A DNA stretch of 19,043 nt from Pullichristensenella excrementipullorum (GCA_018713365.1 DVOU01000073.1:1-19043), one strand, 5' to 3'. Positions 4,198 through 12,204 are shown, numbered from the stretch's first letter. The notes: generated from the sequence alone by a model not told the origin. A program made the numbers and translations.

Positions 4198-6441
4198 ATG
4201 GCACGAAACAGGGAAAATCGCCCCGATCTGGATTATGATCTGCTCGTTGAACGGCACGAGCGGTTTCGCAGCCGGCATCCGCAGAAAAAGGCGGAGCAGC
4301 CCGCAAACGGCGCCGACGCAGCACAGGAAAACACAGGGCGCGTGAACGCCTCCACGCAGGAAGCGGCGGAAGCCGTCATGCCCGCGCAGGAGACAGCGCG
4401 GCCTGTCGCGCCCGTGGAGAAGGCGCCTGAAGCCATGCCTGCGCAGGATGTGCCCGAAACGCCCGCGGACGTTTCTGTGCAGGACGTGCCCGAAGCCGGG
4501 GCGGACACTGCGCCCGACGAGGCGGCGATGGACGCGGCGGACGAGTACGACGAATACGACGACGAATACGACGACGCCGAGGATGACGCCGAGGACGACG
4601 CCGAGGACGACGGCGCGGATGAACCGGTCGATCCCAATCCCTTCGGCTCCATCCTCTCCTTCCTCTCCCGTTCCCGCAACGCCATCGGCGACCGTTTGCG
4701 CCGCAAGCACGCCAGCGAGAACGAGGAGTACGAGGACTACGACGCCGAGGACGAGGAAGACGACGAGGGTCAGGCGGTGATCGAGGATGCAGAGGCTGTC
4801 GAGACCCCGGCAGAGTCCATCCCCGACGCGCCGGCAGAGGCGCCCGCTGCGGATGTGGACGACATCTTCGACGTTCCGGCGGATGACGAACCCCCCGCTA
4901 TCGCCATGCCGGCCGCAGACGAAGCGGATGAGGAAGGCGATATGCTCGATGAGGAAGACGATGAGGACGTCGAGGACGATGACGAGGACGAAGAGGAGCC
5001 TGCCGAAAGCGGCCTGACGCGCTTTTTGCATCTGTTCGTCGATCGCGCCGACGATGACGACGAGGATGAAGAGGACGAGGAAGACGAGGAAGACTCCAAC
5101 GACGATGACTTTGCTTCCTACGTGGATCGCCAGCTGACGGAAGGAGAGATCAGCATGCAGGAACCCCGCAAAGTGGAAACCGTCGATACCGAGATGACGC
5201 AGCTGATGGCCGAAGGGCTGGGCGAGCGCACGCTCTCGCGCAAGGAGCGCCGCGAATTGCAGAAGCGTCAGGAGGCTGCGGCGGCGGAAGATGTACGGTT
5301 CAAAGCCGAGCCGGTCGCGCAGGATGCGGAAAGCGATGACGAGCCAACGCGCGAGTTCATGCCCATCTCCCGCGAGCGCACCGCCGCCAACAGGAGCATA
5401 GAGCCGCCCGTCTCCCTGTTCGACAGCGGGGACGAGGAGGAAGACGAGGCGGAGCTTGAGCCGCCCATCTCCCGCCGCGCACAGCGCCGTGCGGAAAGGG
5501 CGCGTCTGCGTCTGGAGGAAGAAGCGCCTGAGGACGAAGACGGCGAGGGCGAAGACGACGATTACGACGACGAGCCGCCGAAAAAACGTCCCTTCCGCAA
5601 GAGCCGCCGCGACGACTATGACGACGAGGACGAAGACGACGATTACGACGACGAGCCGCCGAAAAAGCGTCCCTCCCGCAAGAGCCGCCGCGACGACTAT
5701 GACGACGAGGACGAAGATGACGATTACGACGACGAGCCGCCGAAAAAGCGTCTCTCCCGCAAGAGCCGCCGCGACGACTACGACGACGAGGACGAAGATG
5801 ACGATTACGACGACGAGCCGCCGAAAAAGCGTTCCTCCCGCAAGAGCCGCCGCGACGACTATGACGACGAGGATGACTACGACGACGATTATGACGACGA
5901 GGACGACGATTACGACGACGAGCCCGTCCGCTCCCGCCACGGTCGTCATCGCGGCCATTCCTCTCGCAGAGGTCGCGATCCCTATGGCGATTTTGACGAC
6001 TACGACGACGAGGACGACTACGACGACTACGACGACGATTATGAGGATGATTACGACGATGACGACTACGATGATGACCGCCGTTCGTTCGGCCATTATC
6101 TGCTCGGCTTCTTCAAGACCGTGTTCTGGATCCTGCTCGCCCTCATCATCATCGTGGTGGGCATGAATCTGCTGCACTTCACCGGCACCATCGACATCAG
6201 CGGCGTGCGCGACGCGGTGCATGACTGGTCGCCGGCGGTGAGCGATATGCTGTTCGTGGCCGTCGAGGACGACGCGGCGGACGAGACCGTCACGCCGGAG
6301 GACGGCGCTGCCGACGCCGGTCAGGACGAGGCGGCGGACGCGAACGTGGGCGCGGAGGCGGACGCCACGCAGCCCGATGGCGCGCAGGCGGACGCCGCCG
6401 ACGCGCAGTCTGGTCTGGCTCCGGTGGCTCCGGCGGCCTGA
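4198..6441 (+). CDS. Very acidic low-complexity single-pass membrane protein with tandem repeats
   Basis: The 747-residue product is dominated by Asp and Glu. It starts MARNRENRPDLDYDLLVERH, then Ala/Pro/Glu-rich disordered sequence. Two short amphipathic segments interrupt the acidic runs: NPFGSILSFLSRSRNAIGDR (about residue 147) and GLTRFLHLFVDR (about 272). A basic helical patch LSRKERRELQKRQEAAAAED lies near 350. Residues 453-560 are four 27-residue repeats alternating DDDYDDE with PPKKRxxRKSRRD. A single hydrophobic helix follows (about 634-661, LLGFFKTVFWILLALIIIVV), then a short outside domain and an Ala/Asp tail. The long acidic part should be cytoplasmic. ATG 4198 was chosen for GAGAGGCGG 8 bases upstream rather than the GTG at 4147. 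I do not recognise the family. Its neighbour at 6557 is also a single-pass protein with a basic tail. Confidence 0.8.
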   Translation: MARNRENRPDLDYDLLVERHERFRSRHPQKKAEQPANGADAAQENTGRVNASTQEAAEAVMPAQETARPVAPVEKAPEAMPAQDVPETPADVSVQDVPEAGADTAPDEAAMDAADEYDEYDDEYDDAEDDAEDDAEDDGADEPVDPNPFGSILSFLSRSRNAIGDRLRRKHASENEEYEDYDAEDEEDDEGQAVIEDAEAVETPAESIPDAPAEAPAADVDDIFDVPADDEPPAIAMPAADEADEEGDMLDEEDDEDVEDDDEDEEEPAESGLTRFLHLFVDRADDDDEDEEDEEDEEDSNDDDFASYVDRQLTEGEISMQEPRKVETVDTEMTQLMAEGLGERTLSRKERRELQKRQEAAAAEDVRFKAEPVAQDAESDDEPTREFMPISRERTAANRSIEPPVSLFDSGDEEEDEAELEPPISRRAQRRAERARLRLEEEAPEDEDGEGEDDDYDDEPPKKRPFRKSRRDDYDDEDEDDDYDDEPPKKRPSRKSRRDDYDDEDEDDDYDDEPPKKRLSRKSRRDDYDDEDEDDDYDDEPPKKRSSRKSRRDDYDDEDDYDDDYDDEDDDYDDEPVRSRHGRHRGHSSRRGRDPYGDFDDYDDEDDYDDYDDDYEDDYDDDDYDDDRRSFGHYLLGFFKTVFWILLALIIIVVGMNLLHFTGTIDISGVRDAVHDWSPAVSDMLFVAVEDDAADETVTPEDGAADAGQDEAADANVGAEADATQPDGAQADAADAQSGLAPVAPAA
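5554..5877 (+). repeat. Four tandem 81-bp coding repeats
   Basis: Copies start at 5554, 5635, 5716 and 5797. Each encodes DDDYDDEPPKKR, two variable residues, RKSRRDDYDDEDE, with differences mainly at those two residues (PF, PS, LS, SS) and a few third positions; the last copy diverges at its end. The rest of the gene continues in Asp-Tyr runs (to about 6087), which may be decayed copies. Confidence 0.9.
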
Positions 6442-6454
6442 GGTCTGTACCATG

Positions 6455-6496
6455 GGCGGGTCATCATAGCGCACAGCTTTGGCGGCCCGCCTTTTT
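6455..6496 (+). terminator. Weak terminator-like hairpin between the two membrane protein genes
   Basis: GGCGGG (6455-6460) pairs with CCCGCC (6486-6491), followed by TTTTT. The loop is long (25 bases), so read-through into the propeller gene is likely. Confidence 0.35.
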
Positions 6497-6556
6497 CATC
6501 CTGCGTTTTGGCGCGCCCAGCCGCGCGCCGGAACGCCTGAAGGCGAGGGAAGGGGC

Positions 6557-8440
6557 ATGGCGGACGCACAGGCGCACCGGGGCGGGAAACAGCCGTCCCG
6601 CGAAAAAGAGTCGCCGCGCGCGAAAAAGGCCCTGCGCAAGGGGCTGACGGCGCATCCGGGAAAAGCGCCGCGCAACGGACAGCCGCCTCGCAAGGGCAAG
6701 CGTGGGGGCGGAAAGCCGTCTGCCGGCGTGGCGGTGTTCGCGGCGATCGTCGTGGCGCTGCTCATTCTGCTGGCGCTGCTTTTGCGCGCCCTTCTGGGCG
6801 ACGGCGCGCCGGAAACGGGTGTTGCGCCCACTCCATCCCCCACGCCTGTCGCTACGCCGGAGGCGTTTGCTTCCGTCGTTGTGCCGACGAACGCGCCCAC
6901 AGTCACGCCGAAGCCAACGGCCACGCCCGGCCCCGGCCATTACCCGGCGCAGGCCGCGCCCGACACGCTGGAACGGCTGCGGCTGGAGAGCATCGCCGTG
7001 CAAAACGGCACGCGCGTGGACAGCTACGCGCGCACGCCGCAGATACACATGGGCCTTTCCGGCGAATACAGCGCCGTGGAGGGCGTGACCACCTTCCGCG
7101 GCAACAACTACCGCGACAGCGCCGCCTACGGCAATATCCCGAACGACCCCAAGGAGCTAGAGATCGTCTGGAGCGTGGCCATCAGCCAGATCGACGACTG
7201 GGGCGGCGTGGGCTGGACGGGGCAGTGCGCCATCGTGCGCTGGCCGGAGGAGGTCGTGCGCACGATGAACGTGCGCGAGGAAAAGCAGGGCGGGCCGCTG
7301 ACCGAGGTCATCTACGCCACGCTGGACGGGCGCATCTACTTCCTCGACCTCTACGACGGGCAGGCCACGCGCCCGGCCATCAACGTCGGCGCGCCCATCA
7401 AGGGCAGCGTCACCGTGGACCCGCGCGGCTACCCGCTGCTCTACGTGGGGCAAGGCATCCCCGAGGTGAACGGGCGCTCGGTGGACATCGGCACGCGCAT
7501 CTTCAGCCTCATCGACCAGAGCCTGCTGTTTTTCCTCGACGGCGACGACCCCTTCGCCCAGCGCTCCTGGTACGCCTTCGACGCCGCGCCGCTCGTGGAC
7601 GGCGAGACGGACACCATGCTGCAGGTGGGCGAAAACGCCATCCTCTATCTGGTGAAGCTCAACACGGACTACGACCCGGAGGCGGGCACCATCTCCATCG
7701 CCCCCGAGGTGGACCGCTATGTGTTCCGCTCGGCCATTTCCGATCAGCCGGGCATGGAGAACTCGCTGGCCGTCTACGACCACTACGGCTACTTTGTGGA
7801 CAATTCCGGCCTGTTGCAGTGCGTGGACCTCAACACGCTCACCTGCGTGTGGGCGGGCGACGTGGGCGACGATACGGACGCCACCATCGTACTGGAACAG
7901 GAGGACGACGGCACCGTGGCGCTCTACACCGCCACCGAGCTTGAACACTCCGCCGGGCGCGACAACAACGCCTATCTGCGCAAGATCGACGCCCTTACAG
8001 GGCAAATGCTCTGGAAACTGGCGGTGCGGGTATATACCTCGCCGGACAACGAGGGCGGTTCCTTCGCCACCCCGGCGCTGGGCAAGGGCGACCTGGGCGA
8101 CCTCATCTTCGCCCACATGACGCGCACGCCGGACGACGGCGCCACGCTGCTGGCCGTGGACAAGGAAAGCGGCGAGGTGGTCTGGCGCGTGCCCATGGGC
8201 TCGGGCGGCTGGTCCTCGCCGGTGTGCGTGTACGACGAAAGCGGCAAGGGCTATGTGCTGGTGGGCAGTTCCTCCGGCGCGCTGCGCATCTACGACGGGC
8301 GCACGGGGAACATCATCAGCATCTGCGATCTGGAGGGCAACATCGAAGGCTCGCCGGCCGTGTTTGAGGACATGCTCGTGGTCGGCACGCGCGGAAAGCG
8401 CATCTTTGGCGTGCGCATCAAAGGAGGGAATGGCGCATGA
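6557..8440 (+). CDS. Membrane-anchored PQQ-type beta-propeller protein
   Basis: The 627-residue product has a basic cytoplasmic tail (1-53, rich in Lys, Arg, Gly and Pro), one membrane helix (about 55-78, GVAVFAAIVVALLILLALLL), a Thr/Pro linker (90-126, TPSPTPVATP) and then an extracellular propeller (140-627). Blade-like repeats are visible: GRIYFLDLYDGQ, GLLQCVDLNTLTCVWAGDVG, LRKIDALTGQMLWKL, LLAVDKESGEVVWRVP and LRIYDGRTGNIISICDLEG, the pattern of PQQ/BamB-like quinoprotein repeats. GVTTFRGNNYRDSAAYG (before blade 1) is a hallmark of a Clostridia group of such proteins. They are usually scaffolds or binding proteins; no dehydrogenase catalytic site is evident. ATG 6557 was chosen for GAGGG 7 bases upstream and because it gives positive-inside topology. 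The stop overlaps the glycerol kinase start by 4 bases. Confidence 0.85.
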   Translation: MADAQAHRGGKQPSREKESPRAKKALRKGLTAHPGKAPRNGQPPRKGKRGGGKPSAGVAVFAAIVVALLILLALLLRALLGDGAPETGVAPTPSPTPVATPEAFASVVVPTNAPTVTPKPTATPGPGHYPAQAAPDTLERLRLESIAVQNGTRVDSYARTPQIHMGLSGEYSAVEGVTTFRGNNYRDSAAYGNIPNDPKELEIVWSVAISQIDDWGGVGWTGQCAIVRWPEEVVRTMNVREEKQGGPLTEVIYATLDGRIYFLDLYDGQATRPAINVGAPIKGSVTVDPRGYPLLYVGQGIPEVNGRSVDIGTRIFSLIDQSLLFFLDGDDPFAQRSWYAFDAAPLVDGETDTMLQVGENAILYLVKLNTDYDPEAGTISIAPEVDRYVFRSAISDQPGMENSLAVYDHYGYFVDNSGLLQCVDLNTLTCVWAGDVGDDTDATIVLEQEDDGTVALYTATELEHSAGRDNNAYLRKIDALTGQMLWKLAVRVYTSPDNEGGSFATPALGKGDLGDLIFAHMTRTPDDGATLLAVDKESGEVVWRVPMGSGGWSSPVCVYDESGKGYVLVGSSSGALRIYDGRTGNIISICDLEGNIEGSPAVFEDMLVVGTRGKRIFGVRIKGGNGA

Positions 8441-9924
8441 AGTACATTCTGGCGCTCGATCAGGGGACGACCAGCTCCCGCGCGGTGCTTTTTGACGAAA
8501 AGGGCGCGCCGGTGGCCTCGCACGGCATCGAATTTCCCCAGCTCTACCCCAAGCCCGGCTGGGTGGAACACCGCCCGGAGGACATCCTGCAAAGCCAGGT
8601 GGACGCCGCGCGCGCGGCGGTGGAAAAAAGCGGCGTGTCCCTCAAGGACATCGCGGCCGTGGGCATCACCAGCCAGCGCGAGACCACGCTTCTGTGGGAG
8701 CGCGAGACGCAAAAGCCCCTCCACAACGCCATCGTCTGGCAGTGCCGCCGCACCGCGCCGCTCATCGAGCGACTCAAGCGCGATGGGCTGGGCAACGTCG
8801 TGCGCGACCGCACGGGGCTGATCCCCGACGCCTACTTTTCCGGCACCAAATTGCAGTGGCTGCTGGACACGGTGCCGGATGCGCGCGCCCGCGCCGAAAA
8901 GGGCGAATTGTGCTTTGGCACGGTGGACAGCTTTCTGGCCAATCGTCTCTGCGCCGGGCATCCGCACGTGACCGACGCCACCAACGCCGCCCGCACCATG
9001 CTCTACAACATCTACGAACATCGCTGGGACGAGGTGCTTTTGCGCGCCATGGACATCCCCGCGCAGGTGCTGCCCAAGGTGGTGGACACCTCCGGCGTGG
9101 TCGGCATGCTCGGCAAGCGCGTGCTTGGGCGGGAGATCCCCGTGGCGGCGCTGGTGGGCGACCAGCAATCGGCGCTCTTCGGCAACGGCTGCTTTGCCCC
9201 TGGCATGTCGAAAAACACCTACGGCACGGGCTGCTTTTTGCTGATGAACACGGGGCTGCACCCGGTCAAGTCCGTCAGCGATCTGATCACCACCATTGCC
9301 TGGCAACTCGACGGGCAGGCGCGCTACGCCCTTGAGGGCAGCGTGTTCGTGGCCGGGGCGGTGGTCAAGTGGCTGCGCGACGAGATGGGGCTGATCGCCT
9401 CGGCGGCGGAGTCCGAGGCGCTGGCTACCTCCATCGCCGACAACGGCAACGTCTACTTCGTGCCCGCTTTCACCGGGCTGGGCGCGCCGCACTGGGACAT
9501 GTACAGCCGCGGCACCATCGTCGGCCTTACGCGCGGCACGGGCAAAGCGCACATCGTCCGCGCGGCGCTGGAGGCCATCGCCTACCAGTCCGCGGACGTG
9601 CTGGAGGCCATGAGCCGCGACAGCTCCACGCGCCTGAACGTGCTGCACGTGGACGGCGGGGCGAGCGCCAACGACTTTCTCATGCAGTTTCAGGCCGACA
9701 TCCTCGGCACGCGCGTGCAGCGCCCGGCGGTCATCGAATCCACGGCGCTGGGCGCGGCGATGCTGGCCGGGCGCGCCGTGGGGCTGTGGAGCGACGAGCA
9801 GCTGCGCGGTCTGGGAAGGAGCGAGCGCGAGTTCGTGCCCAACATGGACGAAGCCACCCGCCGCCACCTGCTGCGCCAGTGGCACCGCGCGGTGGAAAAG
9901 AGCAGCGGCTGGGAGGAAGCGTAA
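8437..9924 (+). CDS. glpK: Glycerol kinase
   Basis: ATP:glycerol 3-phosphotransferase, a cytoplasmic FGGY-family kinase giving sn-glycerol 3-phosphate for lipid synthesis or catabolism. The 495-residue length is normal. Visible landmarks are the N-terminal phosphate loop DQGTTSSR (8-15), the glycerol-binding ITSQRETTLLW (77-87) and W-Q-C-RRT (101-106), catalytic Asp242 in VGDQQSALFG, KNTYGTGCFLLMNTG (259-273), YALEGSVFVAGAVVKWLRD (297-315) and the adenine-site HVDGGASANDFLMQFQADI (404-422). Where low-GC Gram-positive enzymes carry the HPr-phosphorylated His in a YHFYG loop, 14 residues before the catalytic Asp, this protein has Arg228. The start overlaps the propeller stop (ATGA), with AAAGGAGGG just upstream, so translation is probably coupled. 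No glpF, glpD or glpO lies in the window. Confidence 0.96.
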   Translation: MKYILALDQGTTSSRAVLFDEKGAPVASHGIEFPQLYPKPGWVEHRPEDILQSQVDAARAAVEKSGVSLKDIAAVGITSQRETTLLWERETQKPLHNAIVWQCRRTAPLIERLKRDGLGNVVRDRTGLIPDAYFSGTKLQWLLDTVPDARARAEKGELCFGTVDSFLANRLCAGHPHVTDATNAARTMLYNIYEHRWDEVLLRAMDIPAQVLPKVVDTSGVVGMLGKRVLGREIPVAALVGDQQSALFGNGCFAPGMSKNTYGTGCFLLMNTGLHPVKSVSDLITTIAWQLDGQARYALEGSVFVAGAVVKWLRDEMGLIASAAESEALATSIADNGNVYFVPAFTGLGAPHWDMYSRGTIVGLTRGTGKAHIVRAALEAIAYQSADVLEAMSRDSSTRLNVLHVDGGASANDFLMQFQADILGTRVQRPAVIESTALGAAMLAGRAVGLWSDEQLRGLGRSEREFVPNMDEATRRHLLRQWHRAVEKSSGWEEA

Positions 9925-9930
9925 AGGGCC

Positions 9931-10662
9931 ATGAAGGAAGACCGCTACGACGACCCGGTGTTTTTTGAAAAGTACAGCCAGATGCCGCGCTCGCAATATG
10001 GTCTGGAGGCGGCGGGCGAATGGGAGACGCTGCGCACGCTGCTGCCCGATTTTACCGGTAAACGCCTGTTGGATTTGGGCTGCGGCTACGGCTGGCACTG
10101 CATTTACGCGCTGGAGCATGGCGCGGCGGCGGTGACGGGTGTGGACATTTCCGAAAAGATGCTCGCTGTGGCGCGGGAAAAGACGGGGAGCGGCGATGCG
10201 CGCTACATCCGCGCCGCCATGGAGGACGTGGACTTCCCCGAGGCCGCCTTTGACATCGCGCTCAGTTCGCTGGCGCTGCACTACGTGGCGGACTTTGGCG
10301 GAATGGTCGAAAAAAACTACCGCTGGCTCGCGCCGGGCGGGGCGTTCGTGTTTTCCATCGAGCATCCCATCTTCACCGCCTACGGCAGTCAGGACTGGCA
10401 CCGCGACGAACAGGGCGAAATCCTCCACTTCCCCGTGGATAACTACTTTTTGGAGGGGGCGCGCGAGGCGGTGTTCCTCGGCGAGCGCGTCACCAAGTAC
10501 CATCACACGCTGACCACCATACTGGACGGCCTTTTGAGGCGCGGCTTTCAACTGCGCCGCGTGGTCGAGCCGCAGCCGCCGGAGCGCATGCTGGACATGG
10601 AGGGCATGCTCGACGAACTGCGAAGGCCGATGATGCTGCTGGTGGCGGCGCAAAAGGCATAA
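9931..10662 (+). CDS. Class I SAM-dependent methyltransferase
   Basis: The 243-residue product transfers a methyl group from S-adenosylmethionine to an unknown acceptor. Motif I is LLDLGCGYGWHC (46-57), the ribose-binding acid is Asp72 in TGVDISEKML, motif II/III region is EDVDFPEAAFDIALSSLALHYV (split: 98-108 and 109-119), and LAPGGAFVFSIEHPIF (133-148) is the post-motif loop; SIEHP is typical of a small-molecule Methyltransf_11 subgroup found widely in Bacillota. It begins 6 bases after the glpK stop with AAAGGG directly in front and a GGAGGAAG further upstream, so it is in the same operon. The C-terminal part (QPPERMLDMEGMLDELRRP) probably forms the substrate cover. A hairpin terminator follows at once. 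The acceptor cannot be inferred from the context. Confidence 0.88.
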   Translation: MKEDRYDDPVFFEKYSQMPRSQYGLEAAGEWETLRTLLPDFTGKRLLDLGCGYGWHCIYALEHGAAAVTGVDISEKMLAVAREKTGSGDARYIRAAMEDVDFPEAAFDIALSSLALHYVADFGGMVEKNYRWLAPGGAFVFSIEHPIFTAYGSQDWHRDEQGEILHFPVDNYFLEGAREAVFLGERVTKYHHTLTTILDGLLRRGFQLRRVVEPQPPERMLDMEGMLDELRRPMMLLVAAQKA

Positions 10663-10698
10663 AAGGACGGCGAGAGCTGGGGTGCTTTCGCCGTCTTT
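10663..10698 (+). terminator. Intrinsic terminator or attenuator after the methyltransferase gene
   Basis: GACGGCGA (10666-10673) pairs with TCGCCGTC (10688-10695), extended by flanking A-T pairs, and is followed by only three T residues. It lies four bases before the TAGGAGGG ribosome binding site of the next gene, so partial read-through with attenuation is as likely as full termination. Confidence 0.5.
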
Positions 10699-10715
10699 CA
10701 TAGGAGGGAATGGGC

Positions 10716-11096
10716 ATGAACGCTGCCATCGAACGCATGATCGTGGAAGGTATGGTCATCAAGCGCAAGCGCGAACGAGCGCTGTTTGAGCTGTCGCATC
10801 CGCAAAAGCGCGACCACTTTCTCTGGCATATTGAGCAGTATCTGGAGCCGTCGCTTTTTCACCGCATCATCGTTGACAGCCCCCAGGACGCATATTCCCT
10901 GCTCAAGGCGCGCGGCGCGCCGGAGGATTGTTATATCCTCAGCCGCTTCAAGGCCGTGGACGGCACATTTGTCCCGCTCCGACAGATGCTGACTTGGGAA
11001 GAAGTCGATTCTGCCGACCTCATCTCCTGCATTCCCGGCCAGCTCGCCTATTGGCATGGAGAATATGGCGACCATTATCTGCTCTACGCGGATTGA
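10716..11096 (+). CDS. Conserved-looking small protein, function unknown
   Basis: The 126-residue cytoplasmic product starts MNAAIERMIVEGMVIKRKRE and has no signal peptide or membrane helix. The first 35 residues form a probable basic helix (KRKRERALFELSHPQKRDH). The centre reads LFHRIIVDSPQDAYSLLKARG and CYILSRFKAVDGTFVPLRQML; the end is SCIPGQLAYWHGEYGDHYLLYAD, rich in aromatic residues. I do not recognise the family and see no catalytic motif. AGGAGGG (10702-10708) lies 7 bases before the ATG at 10716; an ATG at 10710 would be too close. It may be read from the upstream glpK operon through the hairpin at 10663-10698. It is convergent with the gene at 11108 and only 11 bases separate the two stops. 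Confidence 0.68.
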   Translation: MNAAIERMIVEGMVIKRKRERALFELSHPQKRDHFLWHIEQYLEPSLFHRIIVDSPQDAYSLLKARGAPEDCYILSRFKAVDGTFVPLRQMLTWEEVDSADLISCIPGQLAYWHGEYGDHYLLYAD

Positions 11097-11107
11097 GCCA
11101 GCCTGTC

Positions 11108-12145
11108 TTACAGGTCGAGCTTCATATCTCCAAACTTGATCCAGCCCTTTTTACGCATGAACTCGGAGATGAGCAGCGTGAGGGCGGCGGGCAGGACGAT
11201 GTGCAGAAGCAGTATCTTGAAAAGCACGCCGCTCTCCCCCGCCATCGCCGCCCATGTGCCGAACTGGCCGACGAGGCCGGAGGTGCCCATGCCCGCCGAG
11301 GCGGAGGTGTTCTTCATTTGAAAGAGCGTTGTCGCCAGGGGGCCGGTGATGGCCGAGGCGATGGTGGGCGGCAGGAGGATGGCCGGATGCGCGAGTATGT
11401 TGCCCACCTGCAGCATGGAGGTGCCGATGCCCTGCGCGATGAGGCCGGCGACGCGGTTTTCCCGATAGCTGGCCACGGCGAAGCCCACCATCTGCGCGCA
11501 GCATCCGGCCGTGGCCGCGCCCGCCGCCAGCAGCAGGCCCTCGCCCATGACTTCGCCCTCGGCCACGGTGAAGACCATGGCCGCCAGCGCCGCCGAGGAG
11601 ATGGGCGCGGTCAGCGCCAGGCCGAAGACCACGGAGACGATGATGCCCATGGGGATGGGCTGCAGCGTGGTAGCCATTTCCAGAAAGCGTTGCAGGGCGG
11701 CGACGGCGTTGTTGATGCCCGGGGCTGACCAGGTGGCAATGAAGCAGCCGGAGACAATGGAGACGATGGGCACGACGATGATGTCCACCTTGGTCTTTCC
11801 CGCCACGAGGTTGCCCAGTTCCGCGCCGACCACGGCGGCGAAGTAGGCTCCCACCGGGCCGCCGAGCTGATAGCCGAGCGCGCCCGTGGCGGCGGAGGAA
11901 AACATAGCCAGCGGCGCGACTTTGAGGCCATAGGCGATGGCCACGCCGATGGCCGCGCCCACCACCGGCGAGGAGGCGGAGACGATCTCGCCATAGTCGG
12001 CGAGAAACTTCAGCGCCGGGATCATCGAAAGCTGCGTGAGGATCAGGCCGATGATGAGCGAGGCGAACAGGCCCAGTGCCATGGCGCTCATGGCGTCGAG
12101 CAGATAGCGCTGGTAGAATTTGCGTGCGAATGCTTTGAAGCGCAT
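11108..12145 (-). CDS. PTS EIIC_2-family membrane protein (PfoR-like)
   Basis: The 345-residue product is a polytopic membrane protein with eight or more hydrophobic segments. It belongs to the EIIC_2 family (Pfam PTS_EIIC_2), which includes PfoR of Clostridium perfringens; substrates are mostly unknown. Supporting stretches are VVGAAIGVAIAYGLKVAPLA, LGYQLGGPVGAYFAAVVGAE, APGINNAVAALQRF, GCCAQMVGFAVASYRENRVA, GNILAHPAILLPPTIASAIT and KNTSASAGMGTSGLVGQFG. No EIIA or EIIB domain or gene is in the window, so sugar phosphorylation by this locus is not evident; it may be a transporter working alone or a sensor. Start ATG 12143-12145 has a G-rich GGGGGAAGGG upstream. It follows the synthetase by 81 bases that hold a GC hairpin. 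The 3' end meets the opposing gene without a visible terminator. Confidence 0.85.
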   Translation of the reverse strand: MRFKAFARKFYQRYLLDAMSAMALGLFASLIIGLILTQLSMIPALKFLADYGEIVSASSPVVGAAIGVAIAYGLKVAPLAMFSSAATGALGYQLGGPVGAYFAAVVGAELGNLVAGKTKVDIIVVPIVSIVSGCFIATWSAPGINNAVAALQRFLEMATTLQPIPMGIIVSVVFGLALTAPISSAALAAMVFTVAEGEVMGEGLLLAAGAATAGCCAQMVGFAVASYRENRVAGLIAQGIGTSMLQVGNILAHPAILLPPTIASAITGPLATTLFQMKNTSASAGMGTSGLVGQFGTWAAMAGESGVLFKILLLHIVLPAALTLLISEFMRKKGWIKFGDMKLDL

Positions 12146-12176
12146 TTCCCTTCCCCCAGATTTCTGTTTACGCTTC

Positions 12177-12204
12177 GCGCGCGCCGTGTTGGATGGGCGC
12201 GCGC
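12177..12204 (-). promoter_or_regulatory. GC-only hairpin between synthetase and EIIC_2 genes
   Basis: GCGCGCGC (12177-12184) and GCGCGCGC (12197-12204) form a perfect 8-bp stem with a 12-base loop and no U tract. In an operon transcript it could protect or separate the upstream message from the downstream one. Confidence 0.45.

Noticed and set aside
4135..6474. Open frame of 779 codons on the minus strand opposite the acidic protein gene
   Set aside because: It reads as runs of Val and Ile because Asp codons (GAC, GAT) become GTC and ATC on the other strand. There is no ribosome site, and the plus strand has promoter, leader and start signals.
8290..10701. Open frame of about 800 codons on the minus strand opposite glpK and the methyltransferase
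   Set aside because: The opposite strand encodes unmistakable enzymes with complete motifs. The antisense product is His/Arg/Ala-rich as expected from GC-rich third positions.
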